Assembly: GCA_031279925.1 (NCBI GenBank)
Contig: JAITHQ010000033.1
Span: 1-6,001 of the forward strand
Reading direction: 5' to 3'
DNA: 6,001 nucleotides
Source: Treponema sp.
Lineage (GTDB): Bacteria; Spirochaetota; Spirochaetia; Treponematales; Breznakiellaceae
The notes beneath the pieces are model-generated. The model worked only from the letters and a program-made list of their open reading frames with translations, was not told the origin of the DNA and ran no database searches. The position numbers and the translations under genes are program-made. The first letter of the stretch is position 1. Each line of letters opens with the position of its first letter. This document shows positions 1 to 5,884 of this stretch, piece after piece.

Positions 1-18
1 AGAGCCTGTTCAAATTGT

Positions 19-50
19 GGATTTTTGCGGTCAATAGACCGTAAAAATCC
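19..50. repeat. Left hairpin of the structured element
   Basis: Bases 19-32 (ggatttttgcggtc) pair with 37-50 (gaccgtaaaaatcc) across the loop aata. All 14 positions pair, one of them as G27-T42. There is no T tract after it on the plus strand, so it is not a typical intrinsic terminator for an upstream gene. Confidence 0.8.
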
Positions 51-98
51 CGATTTTCGGGCTCTGCGAACCTTCGGTTCGATGGAGCCTGCAAGGTA

Positions 99-127
99 GA
101 ATTTTGGCGTTTACAACGCCAAAATTC
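99..127. repeat. Right hairpin of the structured element
   Basis: Bases 99-111 (gaattttggcgtt) pair perfectly with 115-127 (aacgccaaaattc) across the loop tac. It is the mirror-image counterpart of the left hairpin. The stem sequences differ, but the differences are paired, so the stem is preserved. Confidence 0.8.
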
Positions 128-146
128 CAGATTTTGAACAGGCTCT

Positions 147-325
147 TACGGCCTCCAAGGCTTATTTTCTCATTATTTTACCCGGTTGTCAATATGTAAA
201 AAATAATATTTTGCACAACTAACAAAAATTTAGTTTATTTTGATTGAAAGGCCCTGTTTTACCCAAAAATCGTCCGAACTGCTAATTTATTTTTTTCTTT
301 TTTTCACTTTTTTTACAAAAAACAT
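147..325. other. A/T-rich intergenic control region without a gene
   Basis: No credible ORF or RNA gene is seen here. It contains an A/T-only inverted repeat aaaata-a-tatttt at 200-212 and a second one, aactaa (217-222) with ttagtt (230-235), separated by 7 bases. Either could be an operator, but both are short and of the kind that A/T-rich DNA produces by chance. A T-dominated tract at 286-314 followed by an A run at 317-322 sits just upstream of the -35 box. It could act as an UP-like element or a curved segment that strengthens the promoter. No catabolite-responsive element or riboswitch was recognised. Confidence 0.5.
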
Positions 326-354
326 TTGACAGATTTTTTAAATCAGGGTAGAAT
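326..354 (+). promoter_or_regulatory. Sigma-70-type promoter for the operon
   Basis: A perfect -35 hexamer TTGACA lies at 326-331 and is followed after exactly 17 bases by TAGAAT at 349-354, which matches the TATAAT consensus at five of six positions. The expected start of transcription is near base 361, leaving a leader of only about 12 bases that is mostly ribosome binding site. This is the only strong promoter seen in the window and is well placed to drive all four genes. The near-consensus sequence suggests control, if any, by a repressor at or near it. Confidence 0.8.
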
Positions 355-359
355 ATTTT

Positions 360-367
360 AAGGGAGA
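360..367 (+). promoter_or_regulatory. Ribosome binding site of the binding-protein gene
   Basis: The purine stretch aagggaga ends five bases before the ATG at 373. It supports that start codon over later in-frame ATGs, since only this start keeps the basic and hydrophobic parts of the lipoprotein signal peptide. Confidence 0.7.
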
Positions 368-372
368 GCAAA

Positions 373-1728
373 ATGATACAGATAAAACGAAAACGCGCCA
401 TTTCTTTTCTTGTTGTGTGTACCGCTTTTTTGCTGATGGTTTCGTGCCAAAAGCGTGACGCGGGGGATGCTTCGGGGAAAATTACCCTGAATGTGCTGAA
501 TTATATCGATTTAACCAGCCCCAACAGCGCCGGCGAAATCGAATTTATCTGGGACGGTTTTACCAGCCGGAACAGCGACATTACCATAAACCGAGAGGAC
601 CTGTACAACGAGCCGTATCACAACAAAATCGAAGCCTATGTCACTGCGGGTAAACTCCCCGATGTGATGTATGTTTGGCCTTCGGGCAGGTCCACGTCCC
701 TGCATCAGAACAAGCTGCTGAAAGACCTTGGCCCCCTGGTACAAAAAGACGGGCTTGCAGGCTCCTACCTGGCTGCGGCGCTTGATCCGGCCAATCAGGG
801 CGGCGGCTATGTGGCGATGATCCCTATCGCCCTTACGTCAACCCACGCCTTTTACATCAATCTTGAAGTGTTGAACGCCTGCGGCTTAAGCCCGGCAAAG
901 ACCTACGCGGAACTGAAAGCCCAGGTTCCCATACTAAAAGCAAAGGGTTACGAAACGGTGATTATGCCCAACAAAGACACCTGGGTTATGCAGTCCTGCC
1001 TGTTTTCGCTGGTGGCGGGGCGTTTTGGCGGCCTGGGCTGGGAGCAGAAGATCCTTTCGGGCGGGGAACAATTTACCGGCGCCGATTTTGTAAAGGCCCT
1101 GGCCTTTATCAAGCAGATGTACACCGACGGGGTGCTTTCCGGCGCTTCTCTGGGAACGGCCTACGGCGACAGCCCCGGTATGTTCGCCACCAACAAGGGC
1201 GCGTACATGATCGACGGCGATTGGCGGGTTGGGGCCTTTCTAACGGACCAAACAACCGGCCAGGCGCTCTTAAGCCCGGAAAAACAAAGAAATATTTTGA
1301 TTAGCGTGTTTCCCGATATTGAAGGGGCAAAGCTGAACAAGTCCACATCGGGGGTGCTGGGAACCGGCTGGGCCATGAGCGCCGCCATTCCATCAGGTTC
1401 CCCCAGGGAAGACGCCGCGTGGCGGCTTATCAAATGGCTTACCGGGCCTGAAACCGAAGGGCGGCGGGTAGAAACCGGCGGCGTTGCCACTCCGGTTTGG
1501 GCCGATCTGGATTACAGCGCCATGCAGCTTGAACCGCTCCAGGTGTCCATCGGCAATCTGGGGAATGAATACACCGCCACAACCTGTGTTATCGACGGCG
1601 TGTTTCACAGCGATGTGTTTAACCCCTTAAACGACGGCCTTGCCGAAATCGGCATGGGAACCAAAACGCCGGAACAGGTTGCCGCCGAAATCCAGAAAGT
1701 GTTTGACGCCTGGAAAAAAAGCCAGTAG
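373..1728 (+). CDS. ABC transporter sugar-binding lipoprotein (CUT1 family)
   Basis: This 451-residue protein is an extracytoplasmic solute-binding protein of the SBP_bac_1/MalE-like superfamily, predicted to be lipid-anchored and to capture an oligosaccharide for the permeases encoded next to it. The N-terminus has a basic segment (IKRKR, residues 4-8), a hydrophobic core (about 9-24) and the lipobox-like LMVSC with the acylated cysteine at 25, followed by a short polar linker. The -3 position is Met, a relaxed lipobox of the kind seen in spirochaetes. Family features include IPIALTSTHAFYIN (150-163), the YMIDGDW segment (278-284), GTGWAMS (330-336) and the late helix AAWRLIKWLTGPE (348-360). 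Length is normal for the family. It is the first gene, directly behind the promoter, and 21 bases before permease 1. Substrate is inferred only from the downstream phosphorylase: probably chitobiose, possibly another beta-linked disaccharide. Confidence 0.93.
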   Translation: MIQIKRKRAISFLVVCTAFLLMVSCQKRDAGDASGKITLNVLNYIDLTSPNSAGEIEFIWDGFTSRNSDITINREDLYNEPYHNKIEAYVTAGKLPDVMYVWPSGRSTSLHQNKLLKDLGPLVQKDGLAGSYLAAALDPANQGGGYVAMIPIALTSTHAFYINLEVLNACGLSPAKTYAELKAQVPILKAKGYETVIMPNKDTWVMQSCLFSLVAGRFGGLGWEQKILSGGEQFTGADFVKALAFIKQMYTDGVLSGASLGTAYGDSPGMFATNKGAYMIDGDWRVGAFLTDQTTGQALLSPEKQRNILISVFPDIEGAKLNKSTSGVLGTGWAMSAAIPSGSPREDAAWRLIKWLTGPETEGRRVETGGVATPVWADLDYSAMQLEPLQVSIGNLGNEYTATTCVIDGVFHSDVFNPLNDGLAEIGMGTKTPEQVAAEIQKVFDAWKKSQ

Positions 1729-1741
1729 GGGAGGGGGGAGG
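1728..1741 (+). promoter_or_regulatory. G-rich ribosome binding site of permease 1
   Basis: The 21-base gap after the binding-protein stop codon contains an unusually G-rich purine stretch with runs of four, six and two G, then another GG at 1744-1745. The GGAG core at 1737-1740 ends nine bases before the ATG at 1750, a longer and less ideal spacing than at the next two genes. No competing in-frame start nearby fits better with the first membrane segment. Confidence 0.55.
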
Positions 1742-1749
1742 CCGGCATT

Positions 1750-2646
1750 ATGAAAGACATCAGCGCGACAACGGAAAAACGCATCTCGTACGCGATTTTG
1801 GTAGTGCCCGCCCTGCTTATCTATCTTTTTGTGATGGCCTTCCCCACGATTTTTTCCGTACTGCTCAGCCTGACCAATTATTCAGGCGGAAGAATTTTTG
1901 GCAACCCAAAACTCCAGTTCGCGGGGCTTAAAAGCTACCTTGCGGTTTTTCAGGATTCGTATTTTTTTATCGCCCTTAAAAACAACCTGTGGATCGTGAT
2001 TATATCGGTCTTTGGGCAGATTCCCCTGGGCTTTATCCTTGCCTATATTCTTTCGCGGGGGCTTATCAAGGGAACGGATTTTTTCCAGACCATGATATAC
2101 CTTCCCAATGTTATTTCTTCCGTTATTATTGGCATTCTGTTTAATAATTTCTTTTTAACTTCCAACAGCGTAATGCTGGAAATACAGCGTTTCTTTAACC
2201 CCGCGGCGGAATTTGTGGTGAACAAAAACCCCATGCTGCCGGTGCTCTTGGTAATGCTCTGGATGTACACGGGAACCTATGTAATTATCTTTCTGGCCAA
2301 TCTGCAAAAAATCGATGTGGCGGTTATCGAGGCTTCCAAGATCGACGGGGCAAATGAGGCGCAGACGCTGCGCTACATTATACTCCCGGCGCTTTCCGGG
2401 GTAATTGTTACCACGGCGATTCTGGCGATTTCTGGATCGTTAAAATCATTCGATCTAATTTTTGTCATGACCCAGGGCGGGCCGGCGCACCGTACCAGCG
2501 TGCTTTCCCTTTACATGTACGAAAAGGCGTTCCGGGGAGCGCCGAATTATCCGGTGGCAAACGCCATTTCAACGGTAATGGTGATTATCAGTTTTATATT
2601 GATAGGGATCACCAGGGGCGTTGAAAAACATTTTTCAAAGGAGTAG
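1750..2646 (+). CDS. CUT1 ABC sugar transporter permease, MalF/UgpA type
   Basis: This 298-residue inner-membrane protein is one of the two channel-forming subunits of the sugar importer. Six hydrophobic segments are visible at about residues 14-39, 80-102, 114-136, 163-185, 215-236 and 270-290. The cytoplasmic EAA loop, which docks onto the ATPase, is at 194-213 (EASKIDGANEAQTLRYIILP) with the conserved E-A, G and terminal LP in their usual spacing. The segment FDLIFVMTQGGP after the fifth membrane segment is typical of the MalF/UgpA/LacF subunit. The short N-terminus without a large periplasmic domain fits the UgpA-like type rather than enteric MalF. It stops two bases before the next gene, and its last codons carry that gene's ribosome binding site. 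No ATP-binding subunit is in the window; a shared MsmK/UgpC-like ATPase elsewhere is likely. The family call is firm; the sugar specificity is inferred from context. Confidence 0.95.
   Translation: MKDISATTEKRISYAILVVPALLIYLFVMAFPTIFSVLLSLTNYSGGRIFGNPKLQFAGLKSYLAVFQDSYFFIALKNNLWIVIISVFGQIPLGFILAYILSRGLIKGTDFFQTMIYLPNVISSVIIGILFNNFFLTSNSVMLEIQRFFNPAAEFVVNKNPMLPVLLVMLWMYTGTYVIIFLANLQKIDVAVIEASKIDGANEAQTLRYIILPALSGVIVTTAILAISGSLKSFDLIFVMTQGGPAHRTSVLSLYMYEKAFRGAPNYPVANAISTVMVIISFILIGITRGVEKHFSKE
2637..2643 (+). promoter_or_regulatory. Ribosome binding site of permease 2, inside permease 1
   Basis: AAAGGAG lies within the final codons of permease 1, immediately before its TAG stop (2644-2646), and ends five bases before the ATG at 2649. 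This arrangement implies translational coupling between the two permeases and supports the chosen start. Confidence 0.75.
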
Positions 2647-2648
2647 GT

Positions 2649-3491
2649 ATGGCGGATATACGGAAAACCAATATTGCAGCCCTGTTCCTTATGTACGCCG
2701 TTGTTGTTCTTTTTACGATTCTGGCGGTGTATCCCATTTTCTGGCTGCTGATCCAGTCCTTTAAAACAACCCAGGAATATATGTCCGCCAGTAAACTGGC
2801 CTTTCCCAAAATCTGGTTTTTCAAAAATTATCCCATTACCTGGGCCACCGGCAAATTCGGTATTTTGATTATTAACAGTATTATTTATACTTCCGTTACC
2901 GTGCTTTCGGTAATCGCCTTGAGTTTTATGGCGGGTTTTGCCTTTGCCAAACTTCCTTCAAAATTTACCCCGCTTTTGCACGGCATTTTTATTATAGGAA
3001 TCCTGCTTACCCTGCAGTCGATACTGGTTCCCCTGTTCCTGATGATCAACGCCGTGGGCCTTTACAATACCCGCCTTGGCGTACTTATCCCCTACATTGG
3101 AATCGGGCTGCCTATGGGCATTTACCTTAGCACCGAATACATTAAAAGTATTCCCGACGCATTAATCGAATCGGCGCGGATAGACGGGGCAAAATATTTG
3201 CGCATTTTCAGAAGCATTATTATGCCGATTGCTTCGCCAGTGGCCGCTTCGGTGGCGATTCTGATGATCACCGGCACATGGAACGAATTTATGCTGGTGA
3301 ACATCCTTGTTTCCAAAAACGAGATCAAGTCGCTGCCGGTGGGGATCAGTATGTTTTCCGGGGCGCTGGCCTCTGATTACGGCAAGCAATTTGCCGCTCT
3401 GGTTATCGGCATGACGCCGATGATTATTTTCTATTTAACATTCAGAAAACAGATAACAAGGGGCGTTGCCGCCGGGGCGGTAAAGGGATAA
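2649..3491 (+). CDS. CUT1 ABC sugar transporter permease, MalG/UgpE type
   Basis: This 280-residue integral membrane protein is the second channel subunit and should pair with the MalF-like protein encoded just upstream. Hydrophobic segments occur at about residues 9-37, 72-100, 108-134, 138-160, 196-218 and 246-264. The EAA loop is at 174-193 (ESARIDGAKYLRIFRSIIMP), with the conserved glutamate, glycine and terminal proline in register. After it comes TGTWNEF, a segment typical of MalG-type subunits. The C-terminus GAVKG is the classic ending of this subfamily, which also indicates an intact protein. The ribosome binding site overlaps the end of permease 1, and only two bases separate its stop from the phosphorylase start, so all three are probably coupled. 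Length is normal, and nothing is missing or fused. Confidence 0.95.
   Translation: MADIRKTNIAALFLMYAVVVLFTILAVYPIFWLLIQSFKTTQEYMSASKLAFPKIWFFKNYPITWATGKFGILIINSIIYTSVTVLSVIALSFMAGFAFAKLPSKFTPLLHGIFIIGILLTLQSILVPLFLMINAVGLYNTRLGVLIPYIGIGLPMGIYLSTEYIKSIPDALIESARIDGAKYLRIFRSIIMPIASPVAASVAILMITGTWNEFMLVNILVSKNEIKSLPVGISMFSGALASDYGKQFAALVIGMTPMIIFYLTFRKQITRGVAAGAVKG
3482..3488 (+). promoter_or_regulatory. Ribosome binding site of the phosphorylase gene
   Basis: AAAGGGA lies in the last codons of permease 2 and ends five bases before the ATG at 3494. The resulting N-terminus, MRYGYFD, matches the usual beginning of GH94 disaccharide phosphorylases, so the start is well supported. Confidence 0.7.
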
Positions 3492-3493
3492 CA

Positions 3494-5884
3494 ATGCGGT
3501 ACGGTTATTTTGATAACGAAAAATGTGAATATGTGATTGAGCGTGTTGATACGCCCATGAGCTGGACGAATTACATCGGCACGGAAAACCTGGCGGGTGT
3601 GTTTAACCAGACCGCCGGGGGCTATTTGTTTTGCAAGAGCGCCGAGCATCATCGTATAACGCGCTTCCGTGGCAATGCCGTTCCCGCCGACCGCCCCGGT
3701 CATTATGTATATCTGCGGGACGATGAAAGCGGCGATTACTGGAGCGTCAGCTGGCAGCCGGTCGCAAAGCCCGTTAACGCTTACCGCGCCCGGCACGGCC
3801 TTTCCTACTCGGTGTACTCCTGCGAGTATAGCGGCATTTACGCGGAACAGACCCTGTTTATTCCCCGTGGCGCGGATGTGGAACTGTGGGACATTACAAT
3901 CGAAAACCGCAGCGGGCGGCCTCGTAAAATCAGCGTGTTTTCCTACGCTGAATTAAGCTGGCATCAGATTGACGGCGACAATAAAAATTTTCAGTCTACC
4001 CTGTACTGCGCCGGCGCGTCATACAAAGACGGCGTAATAGAGCAGGAGCTGCATTACGAAGAAAACGGTTTCCAGTTTTTTACCGCCGATGTGGATTGCG
4101 ACGGTTTTGAAACTGAACGCGAGCGTTTTACCGGCGTGTGGCGAAGTGAAAATAACCCCGAAGCGCTTGAACGGGGCGTTCTTGAGGGAAGAAGCGCCTG
4201 GCAGGGCGGGAACCAGTGCGCCGCGCTGTACAAGAAACTTTCGCTTAAGGGCGGCGAAACTACACGGCTCTGTTTTATGCTGGGCGAAGGAAACAGCCAG
4301 GCAGGGCAAAAAACACGCGCCCAATTTTCCACGCCCCAGTCCCGTGACGCGGCGCTGGCGGCCCTGGCCGCGTACTGGCGGGAAAAACAATCCCATTTGC
4401 AAATCAATACGCCCAACGCCGATATGAACACCATGCTTAACATTTGGACGCTTTACCAAAGCGAGATTAACGTAATGTTTTCCCGCTTTGCCAGCTTTAT
4501 TGAAGTTGGGGGGCGTACCGGCCTTGGCTACCGGGATACATCCCAGGACGCCATGTGCGTTATTCCCAGTAACCCGGAAAAATGCCGGGAACGGATTGTA
4601 CAGCTCCTTAAGGCCCTGGTAAGCGAAGGTTACGGCCTGCACCTGTTTGAGCCTGAATGGTTTGATGAAAAAGAGAAAAGCAGTTTCCGCAGCCCCACCG
4701 TGGTTCCCGCGCCGGATCGTAAATCGGTAATACACGGGCTAAAGGACGCCTGCAGCGATGACGCCCTGTGGCTGGTTTCCACCATAGCCGAGTATATCCG
4801 CGAGACCGGAGACGCGGCATTTGCGGATCTGTCGCTGCCCTACGCTGACACAGACGCTCCGCCGGATTCGGTGTACGGACATTGTAAAAAAATTCTGCGG
4901 TTTTCCGAGCGCATGGTGGGCAGCCACGGCGTGTGCCAGGGGCTGCGGGCGGACTGGAATGACTGCCTTAATTTGGGCGGCGGTGAAAGCGCCCTGGTTA
5001 GTTACCTGCACCTGTGGGCCCTGGATAACTTTATTCAGCTTGCCGAATTTTTGGAACGAAAAGAAGACGCCGCCTTTTTTAGGCGGATTCACGAAAAGAC
5101 CGCCAAAAACTGCCGTGAAAAACTCTGGGACGGCAGGTGGTATCTGCGGGGCTTTACCAAAACAGGCCGTCCCATTGGCACCGATGCCGACCGGGAGGGC
5201 AAGGTTCATCTGGAGAGCAATACCTGGGCGGTTATTGCCGGCGGAGACGGGGAGGAGCGGGGCAGGCAGGCAATGGACTCGGTTTGGGAATACCTTGCTA
5301 CCCCCTACGGCCTTATGCTTAACGCCCCGGCATATACGGTTATTGATGACGATGTTGGTTTTGTTACCCGCGTTTATCCGGGGCTTAAGGAAAACGGGGC
5401 GATTTTTAGCCATCCCAATCCCTGGGCATGGCTTGCCGAATGTGTAATCGGCAGGGGCGGCAAGGCAATGAAACTGTACAACCAGCTTTGCCCCGCCGCG
5501 TGGAACGACCGCTGCGATCTGCGCAAGGCCGAACCGTACAGCACCTGCCAGTTTATTACCGGTAAGGATCACGGGGCCTTTGGCGAGGCGCATCACCCCT
5601 TTATGACCGGTTCAGGGGGCTGGAGCTACTTTGCCGCGACCCAGTATATTCTGGGTATACGCCCCGGTTTTAATTCCCTGATAGTAGACCCCTGCATTCC
5701 CCCTGAATGGGACGGCTTTAGCGCCGTACGGCGTTTCCGGGGCGCTGAATACCGCATAACAGTGCGGAACCCCAGCCAAGTAAGCAAAGGCGTGGCGGAA
5801 ATACGGATAAACGGCCAAAAGCGCGATGCAATAGCAATTGCGGATCAAGGATCGGTATGCAATGTGGAGGTGATTCTTGGCTGA
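3494..5884 (+). CDS. chbP: GH94 disaccharide phosphorylase, probable N,N'-diacetylchitobiose phosphorylase
   Basis: This 796-residue cytoplasmic enzyme (no signal peptide) should split a beta-1,4-linked disaccharide with phosphate, inverting the anomeric centre. For chitobiose the products are GlcNAc-1-phosphate and GlcNAc. The family architecture is present: N-terminal beta-sandwich (about 1-270), linker helices, an (alpha/alpha)6 barrel (about 310-720) and a short C-terminal beta-sheet ending in VEVILG. In RADWNDCLNLGG the general acid is Asp490. Arg347-Asp348 (GYRDT) line the sugar site, and His640 (SHPNPW), Thr705 and Gly706 (TGSGGW) correspond to the phosphate-binding residues. These assignments rest on remembered motifs of the Vibrio proteolyticus enzyme, about 801 residues. 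Stretches such as DRPGHYVYLRD, SRFASFIEVGGRTGLGYRD and GLHLFEPEWF resemble that enzyme far more than the cellobiose phosphorylases I recall. Cellobionic acid phosphorylase is the main alternative. It lies two bases after permease 2, consistent with processing the imported sugar. Confidence 0.9.
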   Translation: MRYGYFDNEKCEYVIERVDTPMSWTNYIGTENLAGVFNQTAGGYLFCKSAEHHRITRFRGNAVPADRPGHYVYLRDDESGDYWSVSWQPVAKPVNAYRARHGLSYSVYSCEYSGIYAEQTLFIPRGADVELWDITIENRSGRPRKISVFSYAELSWHQIDGDNKNFQSTLYCAGASYKDGVIEQELHYEENGFQFFTADVDCDGFETERERFTGVWRSENNPEALERGVLEGRSAWQGGNQCAALYKKLSLKGGETTRLCFMLGEGNSQAGQKTRAQFSTPQSRDAALAALAAYWREKQSHLQINTPNADMNTMLNIWTLYQSEINVMFSRFASFIEVGGRTGLGYRDTSQDAMCVIPSNPEKCRERIVQLLKALVSEGYGLHLFEPEWFDEKEKSSFRSPTVVPAPDRKSVIHGLKDACSDDALWLVSTIAEYIRETGDAAFADLSLPYADTDAPPDSVYGHCKKILRFSERMVGSHGVCQGLRADWNDCLNLGGGESALVSYLHLWALDNFIQLAEFLERKEDAAFFRRIHEKTAKNCREKLWDGRWYLRGFTKTGRPIGTDADREGKVHLESNTWAVIAGGDGEERGRQAMDSVWEYLATPYGLMLNAPAYTVIDDDVGFVTRVYPGLKENGAIFSHPNPWAWLAECVIGRGGKAMKLYNQLCPAAWNDRCDLRKAEPYSTCQFITGKDHGAFGEAHHPFMTGSGGWSYFAATQYILGIRPGFNSLIVDPCIPPEWDGFSAVRRFRGAEYRITVRNPSQVSKGVAEIRINGQKRDAIAIADQGSVCNVEVILG

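Larger units (their letters stand above)
1..146. repeat. Structured imperfect palindrome (MITE- or REP/BIME-like element)
   Basis: The first 14 bases (agagcctgttcaaa) are repeated exactly in inverted orientation at 133-146. Inside lie a left hairpin (19-32 with 37-50, 14 pairs including one G-T, 4-base loop), a right hairpin (99-111 with 115-127, 13 perfect pairs, 3-base loop) and a central hairpin (67-72 with 76-81, 6 pairs, loop ttc). The central one is enclosed by a further 6-pair stem (59-64 with 85-90, one G-T). The whole folds as a closing stem with three arms. Read on the minus strand, the right half resembles the left half, so the element is two inverted copies of a roughly 64-base unit around a central hairpin. 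No ORF lies in it, and neither big hairpin is followed by a T run. It resembles a non-autonomous mobile or extragenic palindromic element. Its left boundary and any target duplication are outside the window. Confidence 0.75.

Noticed and set aside
19..127. Intrinsic terminators for a gene upstream of the window
   Set aside because: Neither large hairpin is followed by a T run on either strand in the expected position; the nested symmetry is better explained by a repeat element. A terminator role as a by-product cannot be fully excluded.
1..146. tRNA gene or CRISPR array at the left edge, suggested by the three-armed fold and repeats
   Set aside because: The arms are far too long for a tRNA, there is no T-loop or acceptor-end pattern, and there are no regularly spaced direct repeats with unique spacers.
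186..209. Second promoter with TTGTCA and TAATAT
   Set aside because: The gap between the boxes is only 12 bases, too short for sigma-70, and the strong promoter at 326-354 explains the operon.
1709..1725. Small hairpin ctgg/ccag at the end of the binding-protein gene
   Set aside because: Only four pairs around an A-rich loop lie within coding sequence, and no T run follows, so it is not a credible attenuator.
4019..4735. Minus-strand 238-codon open frame opposite the phosphorylase
   Set aside because: It is antisense to conserved coding sequence with no recognisable motif and no promoter or ribosome binding site of note.
4821..5447. Plus-strand 208-codon open frame inside the phosphorylase gene
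   Set aside because: It is out of frame with the intact conserved GH94 protein, its composition (rich in Trp, Pro, Arg and Cys) is typical of a shadow frame, and nothing in it resembles a known family.
4739..5596. Long minus-strand open frame (285 codons) opposite the phosphorylase
   Set aside because: It lies wholly antisense to a well-conserved enzyme gene, has no recognisable domain or ribosome binding site, and is the kind of antisense opening produced by codon bias in GC-moderate coding DNA.
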